This document shows, piece after piece, positions 25,085 to 33,374 of a stretch of 38,974 nt of DNA. The stretch is from a bacterium DOLZORAL124_64_63 (lineage in GTDB: Bacteria; Krumholzibacteriota; Krumholzibacteriia; LZORAL124-64-63): NCBI GenBank assembly GCA_002747875.1, contig PDQT01000082.1:1-38974 (forward strand). Reading direction: 5' to 3'. Under the pieces are notes generated by a model. The model was not told the origin of the DNA, made no database searches, and saw only the letters and a list, made by a program, of their open reading frames with translations. Each line of letters begins with the position of its first letter. Within the stretch, counting starts at the first letter, position 1. Made by a program: the position numbers and the translations under genes.

Positions 25085-26551
25085 TCAGAACCCCCTGCGC
25101 AACCGCATCTGGATGCTGACGGGATGGTTCCCGCCGTCCAGACGCTGGATGAGGTCGATACGAAGGTTCTCGTCATCATCCCGCAGCAAGCCGATACCGG
25201 TGCTGGATTTCAGATCTCCCAGGTCTCCAGCCGCATGGGCGTCCTGCCAGACCATCCCCGTGTCGTAGAACAAGGCCAGCCCCAGACCGGCACCGGCCTT
25301 GAAGCTGTACTCCACGTTGGCCAGCAGGCTCATCTCCCCGCCAAAGGGTTGCCCCGGCGCGTCCGTAGCCGGCAACAGCAGGCTCTGATAGCCGTAACCG
25401 CGCACCGTGCCCCGCCCCCCCAGCAGGAAGCGCTCCTGCAGGGGCAACCTCCCCTTCAGATTACGACCGGCCGCCACGCGGGCGTCCAGTCTGGCCACCT
25501 GGCTTTGGCCCAGATCCAGCCGGCCGCGCGCCTGAGCCCAGACGCGTTCAAAATTGAAATCACCGCCAAAAAGGCCACCGCCGCTGCGCTCATACAAAAT
25601 CTTGATATGGTTGAAGCGGCGCCCCACCCGTATCTGGCCGAAAAGACTGCGCAGAGTCCCCTCGTCGATGGCCGGGTTGGGGATGAATTCACCACCTTTC
25701 CAGGACCAGACCGAGCGGCGCCCCAGGCGGGTCTGCTCCACGCTGCGCACACCCGTTTCCAGACGCAGCCAGTCTCCTTGCCCCAGCACCAGGCTGGCCC
25801 GCCCCCCCTTGGCACGGTGATAGTCGAAGTAGTCCTCGTGCAGAAAAAAACCCGCCAGGGTGTTCTCCATGGTTCCGATCCCGCTGAATCGGTTATTGGG
25901 CATCGTCCGGTCAAAAATGGCGATTTTCAGGCTCAGGGGGGCCAGGCCCAAAGGCTGCAACAGACACAGCCCACCGCCGAAGCGACCGCTGCTGAATCCG
26001 TAATTCACGTGCCACCGCAGAGCAGGCGCGAAGGGCTCCTTGCCCATGTGGCTGTCAGCAATATTCAGAACGAGGCCATCCACCCGCTGGTAGCTGACGA
26101 TGGACGTGATGCCCTGGTCGCGTTTCAGTTCGCGCCGAATACGGCAGTCGCGCTGCCGGCATTCCTTCTTCCGCTCCTGGCCGCGGCCCGCTGGCGAAAG
26201 ACGCCGTCCGGCTTTCAGGACCGAGACCCAGCCATATTCCTCGTGGTTGATGGCGGTGGGGTTATTGGGATCGATGGCATTCCACCGGTCATCCTGTTCC
26301 AGAACGGAGAAACGGTAGTACGCCCGTGAGGCGGGCACGCGCAAACGCAGCAACCACTGGCTATCTTCCCGCTTCAGGGGCACCTGTTGCCAAGCGGTAA
26401 AGGTTCCGACGATGCAGACCGCTTTGTAGTCGTTATCCGGGTAGGTGAACTCCACCCAGCGCGTGTCCGCGGGTGCGGCGGCCTGGGCATCAGGGGCGCA
26501 GATCGAAGCCCCGGGCCACAGGATAAGAAGAATCAGCAAGAGCATGGTCAT
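25085..26551 (-). CDS. outer membrane beta-barrel (Omp85/BamA-like) with N-terminal CBM48-like domain
   Basis: 488 aa; the ATG at 26551 has GGAG 7 bp upstream and begins a signal peptide (LLLILLILWPGASICA). Residues about 30-110 form an early-set glycogen-binding-like domain: VEFTYPDNDYKAVCIVGTFT, then WLLRLRVPASRAYYRFSVL. A Lys/Arg/Cys-rich linker (about 115-150) follows. The remainder alternates amphipathic strands, contains the Omp85-type GGRGTVRGYGYQ (about 377) and ends in Arg-Gly-Phe, a barrel-assembly C-terminus. No POTRA domains are evident, so the CBM48-like domain seems to replace them on the periplasmic side. Family barrels insert or translocate proteins or lipids. It lies in the operon-like run of the kinase and NtrC-type regulator, 238 bp after the latter. 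Confidence 0.8.
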   Translation of the reverse strand: MTMLLLILLILWPGASICAPDAQAAAPADTRWVEFTYPDNDYKAVCIVGTFTAWQQVPLKREDSQWLLRLRVPASRAYYRFSVLEQDDRWNAIDPNNPTAINHEEYGWVSVLKAGRRLSPAGRGQERKKECRQRDCRIRRELKRDQGITSIVSYQRVDGLVLNIADSHMGKEPFAPALRWHVNYGFSSGRFGGGLCLLQPLGLAPLSLKIAIFDRTMPNNRFSGIGTMENTLAGFFLHEDYFDYHRAKGGRASLVLGQGDWLRLETGVRSVEQTRLGRRSVWSWKGGEFIPNPAIDEGTLRSLFGQIRVGRRFNHIKILYERSGGGLFGGDFNFERVWAQARGRLDLGQSQVARLDARVAAGRNLKGRLPLQERFLLGGRGTVRGYGYQSLLLPATDAPGQPFGGEMSLLANVEYSFKAGAGLGLALFYDTGMVWQDAHAAGDLGDLKSSTGIGLLRDDDENLRIDLIQRLDGGNHPVSIQMRLRRGF

Positions 26552-26789
26552 GATATTTCTCCGGACTGGCCAAGACCTTTCGCGGTTCCCGATCCGGCTT
26601 CCCTTCCGGTAGACCGAATCTTCGCCGTGTGTCCCGGCACCTAGGTACGGCAAAACCTGTGCCCTTCGGCCCACGGAAAGGCCAACAACACCATAAGCAA
26701 TTTTTTTTAATGGCTTTACCAACCCGCCTCACCCAACAATTAGACCGAGATTCTTGCCCCCAGCGTGTCCGGTGGACAACGCCATGTCG

Positions 26790-28142
26790 TCAATCGGACA
26801 TGCCCAGCTTCTTCAGACGGCGATGCAGGTTGGCCCGATCCAGCCCCAGCTCCCGGGCCGCCGCCGCCAAGTTCCCCCCATGGCAGGTCAACGCCTTGCC
26901 AATGTAACTTTTCTCATGATGGAGCAGATAGTCCGCCAACCCCAACCCCACGGGCTCCCGGCACGCCGCCGCCCCCGGCAATAAGCTTTCCACGAAAGGC
27001 TCCTCCACCGCTTCACCCGGGGCCATGATCATCACCCTCTCCACCAGATTGCGCAGCTCCCGCACGTTGCCCGGCCAGTCATGGGTCTGCAGGCGGCGCA
27101 AAGCCTCGGCGGTGAAATGCATGGTCGGCCGTCCGGCCGTCCGGCAGAAATGCTCCAAGAAATGCCGAGCCAGCTCCGGAATATCCTCCACGTGATCCCG
27201 CAGAGCCGGCGCGTGGATGGGCACCACCTTCACGCGATGGTACAGATCCTCGCGGAAATCTCCGCTTGCGCGCAAAGCCTCCAGATCCCGATTCGTCGAG
27301 GCGAAGATGCGCACATCCAGCGTGATCACGCCGGTGCCGCCAAGGCGCTCCAACTCCCCGTCTTCCAGAACGCGCAACAGCTTGGCCTGGGTGGTGGCGT
27401 TCATGTCCCCGATCTCGTCCAGCAGCAGCGTCCCTCCCTGGGCCCGCTCGAACTTCCCCACCCGGCGGCTCACCGCGCCGGTGAAGGCGCCACGTTCGTG
27501 GCCGAACAGCTCGCTCTCCAGCAGTTCCGAGGGGATGGCCGCGCAGTTGACCTTGATGAAGGGCCGATCCGCCCGCGGGCTACCGGCGTGCAGGGCGCGG
27601 GCGATCAGCTCCTTACCCGTGCCGTTTTCCCCGGTGATCAGCACCCGCGCCTCGGATCCGGCAGCCCGGGCGATCTCCTGCCGCAGTTGTTCCATGGCCG
27701 CGCCGGACCCCAGCAGCCCCGTGTCCCGCCCCAGTTCCGACTGCAGGCGCGCATTCTCCTCCGTCAGCTGCCGCAGGCGCAGACCGTTGGCCAGGCTGAC
27801 CAGCAAGCGCTCCACCTGGATGGGCTTCTCGATGAAGTCGATGGCCCCCAGGCGTGTGGCCTCCACCGCCGTGGCGATGGTGCCGTGACCACTCATCATC
27901 ACCACCGGACAAAGACCGCCTTCGGCCTGTAGTGACCTCAGCAAACCCAGGCCATCCTGCCCCGGTAACTGCACATCCAGCAGCATCAGGTCCGGCTGCC
28001 GGGCGGCCAGTTGCTTCCGGGCCTGGACCGCGTCGCAGGCGGTGCTCACCTCCATGCCCTCGTCTTCCAGCACGCCGGCCAGCAGCGCGCGGATGTTGGG
28101 TTCATCGTCCACCACCAGAATATGCCCCCGCATGCGGTTCAA
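26790..28142 (-). CDS. NtrC/NtrX-type sigma-54-dependent response regulator
   Basis: 450 aa from a TTG at 28142 (AAGGAG 6 bp upstream), overlapping the kinase stop codon; an ATG three codons on is the alternative. Receiver domain about 1-125 with VVDDE and phospho-acceptor Asp in LLLDVQLPG (about 53), and the Lys of FIEKP. AAA+ domain about 140-365 with GENGTGKE, an intact ELFGHERGAFTGA and LLLDEIGD, and DWPGNVRELRNLVERV. C-terminal Fis-type helix-turn-helix (GGNLAAAARELGLDRANLHRRLKKLGM). All catalytic and sigma-54-contact motifs are present. It should activate sigma-54 promoters when phosphorylated by the coupled kinase. Targets may include envelope genes such as the downstream barrel. Confidence 0.94.
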   Translation of the reverse strand: MNRMRGHILVVDDEPNIRALLAGVLEDEGMEVSTACDAVQARKQLAARQPDLMLLDVQLPGQDGLGLLRSLQAEGGLCPVVMMSGHGTIATAVEATRLGAIDFIEKPIQVERLLVSLANGLRLRQLTEENARLQSELGRDTGLLGSGAAMEQLRQEIARAAGSEARVLITGENGTGKELIARALHAGSPRADRPFIKVNCAAIPSELLESELFGHERGAFTGAVSRRVGKFERAQGGTLLLDEIGDMNATTQAKLLRVLEDGELERLGGTGVITLDVRIFASTNRDLEALRASGDFREDLYHRVKVVPIHAPALRDHVEDIPELARHFLEHFCRTAGRPTMHFTAEALRRLQTHDWPGNVRELRNLVERVMIMAPGEAVEEPFVESLLPGAAACREPVGLGLADYLLHHEKSYIGKALTCHGGNLAAAARELGLDRANLHRRLKKLGMSD

Positions 28143-29620
28143 TGGATGCTCCTTCCCACGACGGGCAGATCGATGGCGAAGGCCGCCCCGCCGCCCGTAT
28201 CAGCGGCCGTCAACCGCCCCCCGTTCTCCTCGATGATGCGCCGGCTGACAGCCAAACCCAGTCCCGTGCCCGTGGGCTTGCTGGTATGATAGGGCTCGAA
28301 AACAGCGTCCCCGGCGTCCGCCAATCCCGGTCCGCTATCCTGGATGGTCAACCGCATCCAGGATCGTTGCTCAGGCACGCCTTCGGGTGCCGCCGCCTCC
28401 TCCAGCCGGAAAAGCAACGTCCCTTCACCCTCCATGGCCTCCTTCCCGTTCTTGACCAGGTTGCCGAGCACCTGCCGCAACTGACCGGGATCCACCCGCC
28501 AGATGAACTCCCGGGGCCAACCCTCCCAGCGGCAGATCACGTGAGTGCGCTCCAGATAGAACCGGGCCACTTCCCCCAGGAGACGGTGCAGGTCGTCTCC
28601 TCGCAGGTCCCGCGGCCGAGGCCGGGGCAGCTTGGCGTACATGCTGAATTCATCCGCCAGGCGCTCCAGATTGGCCGCCTCCTCCAGGACCGTACCCACG
28701 CAGGAGTGCACGGTGGCGTCCTCGCTCCGGCCCTTGATGCGGTGCATGGCCAGGGTGATAGGCGTCAGCGGATTCTTGATCTCATGAGCCAGGCGCCGGG
28801 CCACCCCCTGCCAGGCGGCCAGACGCTCGGCCTTCCGCAACTCCCGGCGACCGGCCCGCAATTGGGTCGTCATGCTGTTGAAGGCCTCCACCAGCGCGCC
28901 CAGCTCAGCGGGGGCGTCCGCTTCGATCCGTTGGTCCAGGTCGCCCGCCGCCACCCGCTGTGTGCCCCGCACCAGCTGCTGAAGAGGGCGGGCCACCGAG
29001 CGGGCAATCAGGTGGCTCAGCAGAAGGGAAAGCAGAAGCAGGAACAGAGCCAACAACATCAGCGCCAGCACCAGATGAGATTGCAGCAGCTTGCGATAGA
29101 TGAAGGAAAGCTGCCTCATCCCCGCGGAACCTTGTGTGATATCCTCTAGCAAAATAGCCAGTTGTGGATCCAAGGGGACTTCCAGCACCGCATATCGCGT
29201 GGGATCCCCGGGAAGGGGGAAACCCGCCGCCAGCCGGGGAATCCCCGGCCCCGGCACTCGAAAAGCCGTCGCCAGGTCGGGGCCCGTGCGTCCCCGCAGG
29301 TAGTCAGGCAGGGCCTTTTTGTCTCCCCCGGTTGTCACCCAGCCCAGCTCCGGATCCCAGCGCCATACCCGCCGGCGGGTACCCTCGGGCAAAGACAGGG
29401 ACGGATCCGCGCCCGCCTGACGGGCCAGCCTCTGGACGTTGCTCTTCTCCGCTGCCAGAACCCGGCGGGCCAGTTCCAGGCCGGCTTCGGTGCTACGCTC
29501 CAGCCCGGGGCTTTCCAGCATGGCCAGGTGCTCGCAGCCGCGCTGCCAATCCAGCAGAAGCACCCCCACCGCGGGCAGGAACATCATGGGAAAGAGGATG
29601 AAGAACAGGCGTCTCTGCAA
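28139..29620 (-). CDS. NtrY-like membrane sensor histidine kinase
   Basis: 493 aa from a TTG at 29620 (GAGG 8 bp upstream), placing the first membrane helix (LFFILFPMMFLPAVGVLLL) right at the N-terminus. An ATG at 29674 and TTG at 29683 are alternatives with poor sites. A periplasmic sensor region (about 25-180) precedes the second helix (VLALMLLALFLLLLSLLLS), then HAMP (ARPLQQLVRGTQRVAAGDLD). The phospho-acceptor His is in RLAHEIKNPLTPITLAMHRI (about 277), a form typical of the NtrY group. N, G1 and G2 boxes follow (NLVKNGKEAM, DSGPGLAD, GTGLGLAVSRRI). It overlaps the response regulator gene, so the pair is cotranscribed. The stimulus is unknown. Confidence 0.92.
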   Translation of the reverse strand: MQRRLFFILFPMMFLPAVGVLLLDWQRGCEHLAMLESPGLERSTEAGLELARRVLAAEKSNVQRLARQAGADPSLSLPEGTRRRVWRWDPELGWVTTGGDKKALPDYLRGRTGPDLATAFRVPGPGIPRLAAGFPLPGDPTRYAVLEVPLDPQLAILLEDITQGSAGMRQLSFIYRKLLQSHLVLALMLLALFLLLLSLLLSHLIARSVARPLQQLVRGTQRVAAGDLDQRIEADAPAELGALVEAFNSMTTQLRAGRRELRKAERLAAWQGVARRLAHEIKNPLTPITLAMHRIKGRSEDATVHSCVGTVLEEAANLERLADEFSMYAKLPRPRPRDLRGDDLHRLLGEVARFYLERTHVICRWEGWPREFIWRVDPGQLRQVLGNLVKNGKEAMEGEGTLLFRLEEAAAPEGVPEQRSWMRLTIQDSGPGLADAGDAVFEPYHTSKPTGTGLGLAVSRRIIEENGGRLTAADTGGGAAFAIDLPVVGRSIH

Positions 29621-29821
29621 CGTGATGGCCTCGGTTGGGAGGATGGAATCGACCCGGAGAACCCAGGCTAGCATAGTATCCAACGGGAAATCCAGCGCCG
29701 GGGTTGCGCCGCCAGGACCATCGTATTCCTGTCAGCCACGATCCATGGGGGCAAAGACGGCATCTATCCTCTCCCAATCTTGAGCTAGCTGTCGGAGCCA
29801 TCAGCCCCTTCTGTAAAGAAG

Positions 29822-29883
29822 CAAAAAACCCTTGGGATCCACATCGCTTCCAATCCAATAAGCGACACGTACTGCCAAGGGTT
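29822..29883 (-). terminator. two-stage structured hairpin with U-run, minus strand
   Basis: Outer arms AACCCTTGG (29827-29835) and CCAAGGGTT (29875-29883) pair exactly. Inner arms TCGCTT (29844-29849) and AAGCGA (29860-29865) also pair. On the minus strand the structure is followed by six U (plus-strand A at 29823-29828, partly within the stem). It follows the tricorn gene and precedes the kinase operon, so it could end the first transcript or attenuate the second. Confidence 0.6.
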
Positions 29884-29911
29884 CATCATAAGTTCCGGTA
29901 TCCCTGTCCCG

Positions 29912-29935
29912 AAAGGGGCGCCCACCGGACGCCCC
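29912..29935 (-). terminator. possible terminator of the tricorn protease gene
   Basis: GGGGCG (29915-29920) and CGCCCC (29930-29935) form a 6-bp stem, with a short UUU on the minus strand after it. It lies 20 bp beyond the tricorn stop codon. Confidence 0.5.
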
Positions 29936-29954
29936 TCCCAAGAACCCCGAAACC

Positions 29955-32900
29955 CTAATTCTTGATCTTACTCATATGCGGCTTGCTCTTATCCGGATAA
30001 GCCGGCGTGCCGGGAATATCCCACTTCCCCTTGGCATTCTCCAGCTGATCCAGCAAGTAGGCGATGGCCGCATCCAGCTGCGTATCCTCTCCGGCCACCA
30101 CGTCAGCGGGCATGTTCATCACCACGATATGCGGCTCCACGCCCCAGCCCTCGATGGGCCAAGTGCCGTCCAGCGTGAACAGACCGAACTGCGGCGGCGT
30201 GGTGGTGCCCCCGTCCACCAGACCCTGGTGCGGCTCGATGCCGATGCTGCCGCCCCAGGTGCGCATGCCCATGACCGTGGCCAGGCCCTTGCGCTTGATG
30301 GCCTCGGCAAAGAACTCGCCGTTGCTGCCGGTGTCCTCGTTGATCAGGACCACGAGGGGGCCGTGGAAATCCCGCTCGGGATTGCGGCCGGCCCGGCCCT
30401 CGCGCGGGATGGTCATGGACCACAGGGCGCGCTCCAGACGGTCGATGATCATGTCGCCGACGAAGCCGCCGCCGTTGTAGCGCTCGTCGATGATCATGGC
30501 CTCCTTGCCCGTCTGCGGGTACCAGCGGCGGCCGAATTCCACCAGCCCGTTGTCCATCATGTCCGGGATGTGCAGATAGCCGATGCGGCCGTCGCTCTTC
30601 GCCGTGACGTAGTCCAGGTTGCGGTCCATCCAGGCGCGATAACGCAGGCCCAGGTCGCTGCCCAGGGTGCGCACCCGGTGGGTGACGGCGCCCCTGGGGC
30701 TGGGTTTGCGGTTGGTCGTCAGGGTGACCATGCGGCCGGCCTTGTCCACCAGGTGGGCGTAGACGTTGTCGCCCTTGGGGATCTCCACACCGTCGATGGC
30801 GATGAGGTAGTCTCCCTCGCGCACATCCACGCCGGGCTCCGTCAGGGGCGAGCGGTACCGCGGGTCCCAGCTCACGCCCGGCACGATGTCCGTGATACGG
30901 TAATAATCGGCCTTCTCATCCGTGGCGAAGCCGCAACCCAACAAACCGGTGGACACCCAGTCGCCGCGGTCGCCATGGTCCCCACCGTAGATATAGGTGT
31001 GGCCGATGTTCAGCTCGGCAATCAGTTCTCCAATGAGATAGTTCAGATCCGAACGCGTCCCGCAGCCGGCCACGAAGGGCGCGAACTTGTCGTGCATGGC
31101 CTGCCAATCCACACCGTGCATGCCCGCGTCATAGAACCAATCGCGCTGGATGCGCCAGGCCTCGTCGAAAATCTGCCGGTACTCGGCCAGCCGGTCGATG
31201 CGCAGCTTCAGGGCGCCCACATCCACCTGGCCGTCCCCCGCCTCGGCGGGCTGGCCGGCATCCACCACGCCCACGTTGGCACCGGCGCGGTAGATCAGCT
31301 TCTGCCCGTCGCTGCTCAGATGGTAGTTGGCGATGCCGATCATCAGATCCGTCAGCGCGGCATCGTCCAGGTTGTAGCCCACCAGATCCAGGGCGCCGCC
31401 CGTGTGATCGTCCACGTTCTGGTACTTGAGGAACTCCGGATCGTTCTTGCGCAGCATGACGAAGCCGCCGTCGATGGCCTCCAGGCGGAAGTAGTTGCCC
31501 GGTTCCACGCCTTCGCACGCCAAGATCCGGTTGCCGATGCCTTCCAGATCGATGACCGTTTTGCCGTCCTTCTCGGCCTCCTCTTTCTCCTTCTTGTCCG
31601 CGGTCACCACCACGTCGGGCTTGTAGAAGGGCGAGCGCCGGCCGTCGCGCAGCAGGACCAAGTAAGGCCGGGCCATCTTCAAGAAGACATGGTTCTGGTC
31701 CTGGCGGCCCATGATCGGATTGAAGGTGCGGTTGGACAGGAAGTACAGGTAGGCGCCGTCCTCGCTGAAGCTGGGCGACCAGCTGGTGGCCATGCCGTCG
31801 GTCAGCTGGTGCGTCTGCCGCTTCTTGGTGTCGTACAGGTGGATGGTTTCGTTCATGTTGCCGTTCTGGCGCGTGTAGGCCACCCAGCGGCTGTCCGGCG
31901 ACCAGACGTAATCCATGATGCCCCAGCGCTCCCAGGCATCGTCGTACAGGCCCTGGGCGATGACGGTGGTGGCGCCCTTGTCCACATCCACCAGATTCAG
32001 GCGCAGGTACTTGTCGCTGAACAGGAGGTGCCGGCTGTCCGGCGACCAGACGATGGGGTTGGTGAAGGCGAAGTCCCCATCGGTCAGCTGCTTCCACTCG
32101 CCAAGGCCCGTCTGGTCCGAGAGGTAGAGTTGTTCCTCGCCCGTGCGGTCGCTGACGAAGGCGATCCACCGGCCGTCCGGCGACCAGACGGCGTTGCGCT
32201 CGCGGCTGCCGCTGGTGCGGGTCAGGTTCACGGGATCGCCCTCATCCGTGGGCAGGTTCAGGATCTCGCCGCGGGCTTCGATCAGCGCGCGCTCCCCGCC
32301 GGGAGACAGCCGGAAGCTGCCGACGGCGGCGTTGGGGGTGATGAGATCCTCGCGCACGTGGCGACGATCCGAAGGGATACTGATGGCCACGTCACGCACC
32401 TGGCCGCTCGCCAGGTCCAGCACCTCCAGGCCCGCGCCGTGCTGGAACACGATGCGCCCATCGCCCAGGCTGGGGTACTTGGCGTCGTACTCCGTGAAAA
32501 AGGTCAGCCGCCGCACTTCTCCCGTCTTCACGTTCTGGCCGTAGATATTCAGCGTGCCGTCCTCGCGGTCGCTGGTGTAGTAGATGATATCCCCGTCCCA
32601 CATGGGGAAGTTGTCCGTGCCTTCCCAGTCCGTCAGCTGGGTGATGCTGCCGTCGCTGAAGTCGGCCACCCAAATATCCTGGGCCATGCCGCCCTCGTAG
32701 CGTTTCCAGTTGCGCATCTCCCGGCCGATGCGGTTGTAGGCCACACCGCGGTGATCCGGGGCGATGGATGCCAGGCCGGCCCGGTCCAGCGGCAGACGCC
32801 GAGGCATGCCGCCATCGATGGGGTAACGGTACAGTTCGCTGGCGCGGCTGGGGTATTCCCGGGTGGAGCGCACGATCACGCCCTGCCCGTCCGGGCACCA

Positions 32901-33248
32901 GTCCACCATCAGATCTCTGCCGGGATGGAAGGTCAGCCGGCGGGGCACACCGCCGGTGGCGGGCATGACGTAGACATCGCTGCCGCCGTCATAGCTACCG
33001 GTGAAGGCCAGCCAGCGCCCATCGGGGCTGAACTTGGCCGCCAACTCGGTGCCCTCGTGCGCCGTGATGCGCCGGGCTTCGCCCCCGGTGACCGGGACCA
33101 GCCAAAGGTCCCCCTCGTAGGTGAAGACGATGCCGCTATCGCTGATATCCGCGTAACGCATGACGTAGCCCGGTGCCGCGTCGTCGGCCAGGGCGAAGCC
33201 GGCCAGCAGGACGGCCAAAGCCAGAAACAGGAAATGGTGGCGGGTCAC
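29955..33248 (-). CDS. tricorn protease homologue, exported
   Basis: 1097 aa from a GTG at 33248, chosen because GGAGG lies 7 bp upstream and the frame opens with a signal peptide (HHFLFLALAVLLAGFALA). Two beta-propellers span about 30-680, built from repeats such as FSPDGRWLAFTGSYDGGSDVY and VWSPDSRHLLFSD. A C1 region with the catalytic His in LNIGHTY (about 749), a PDZ-like section (about 785-870) and a C2/S41 domain follow; the nucleophile lies in GSNGEFF (Ser about 975). This is the full tricorn order and normal length. Archaeal tricorn is cytoplasmic and trims proteasome peptides; the signal peptide here implies periplasmic peptide degradation, as in other bacterial members. It is divergent from the YfcC-type transporter, which could take up products, though that link is only suggested by position. 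Confidence 0.93.
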   Translation of the reverse strand: MTRHHFLFLALAVLLAGFALADDAAPGYVMRYADISDSGIVFTYEGDLWLVPVTGGEARRITAHEGTELAAKFSPDGRWLAFTGSYDGGSDVYVMPATGGVPRRLTFHPGRDLMVDWCPDGQGVIVRSTREYPSRASELYRYPIDGGMPRRLPLDRAGLASIAPDHRGVAYNRIGREMRNWKRYEGGMAQDIWVADFSDGSITQLTDWEGTDNFPMWDGDIIYYTSDREDGTLNIYGQNVKTGEVRRLTFFTEYDAKYPSLGDGRIVFQHGAGLEVLDLASGQVRDVAISIPSDRRHVREDLITPNAAVGSFRLSPGGERALIEARGEILNLPTDEGDPVNLTRTSGSRERNAVWSPDGRWIAFVSDRTGEEQLYLSDQTGLGEWKQLTDGDFAFTNPIVWSPDSRHLLFSDKYLRLNLVDVDKGATTVIAQGLYDDAWERWGIMDYVWSPDSRWVAYTRQNGNMNETIHLYDTKKRQTHQLTDGMATSWSPSFSEDGAYLYFLSNRTFNPIMGRQDQNHVFLKMARPYLVLLRDGRRSPFYKPDVVVTADKKEKEEAEKDGKTVIDLEGIGNRILACEGVEPGNYFRLEAIDGGFVMLRKNDPEFLKYQNVDDHTGGALDLVGYNLDDAALTDLMIGIANYHLSSDGQKLIYRAGANVGVVDAGQPAEAGDGQVDVGALKLRIDRLAEYRQIFDEAWRIQRDWFYDAGMHGVDWQAMHDKFAPFVAGCGTRSDLNYLIGELIAELNIGHTYIYGGDHGDRGDWVSTGLLGCGFATDEKADYYRITDIVPGVSWDPRYRSPLTEPGVDVREGDYLIAIDGVEIPKGDNVYAHLVDKAGRMVTLTTNRKPSPRGAVTHRVRTLGSDLGLRYRAWMDRNLDYVTAKSDGRIGYLHIPDMMDNGLVEFGRRWYPQTGKEAMIIDERYNGGGFVGDMIIDRLERALWSMTIPREGRAGRNPERDFHGPLVVLINEDTGSNGEFFAEAIKRKGLATVMGMRTWGGSIGIEPHQGLVDGGTTTPPQFGLFTLDGTWPIEGWGVEPHIVVMNMPADVVAGEDTQLDAAIAYLLDQLENAKGKWDIPGTPAYPDKSKPHMSKIKN

Positions 33249-33278
33249 GGGAAAACCTCCAGGCGGGAAGGCCCAATG

Positions 33279-33290
33279 CCCGCCGGCGGG
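33279..33290. repeat. 12-bp perfect palindrome CCCGCCGGCGGG
   Basis: The palindrome lies in the divergent promoter region between tricorn and transporter genes. The same core, followed by TA, recurs inside coding sequence at 29369-29380 and 35130-35141. Whether it is a functional site or a product of high GC is open. Confidence 0.4.
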
Positions 33291-33374
33291 TATCACCACC
33301 GGCCGGCGGGAAAGAGCGCCATTTGTTGCCGCGGTAAAATGTGGCACCGGCCGGGAGTTTACACAAGAGGCGCC

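Noticed and set aside
26552..26789. Sigma-54 promoter ahead of the barrel gene
   Set aside because: I looked for GG-N10-GC in this 238-bp gap on the minus strand; the nearest candidate around 26700-26725 has the wrong spacing.
29976..33374. Very long open frame on the plus strand opposite the tricorn gene, in frame with the transporter
   Set aside because: It mirrors the codon structure of tricorn, whose propellers, catalytic motifs and ribosome binding site are clear. The translated product is low-complexity His/Ala/Val-rich sequence with no domain. The transporter's own start is at 33375 or 33429.
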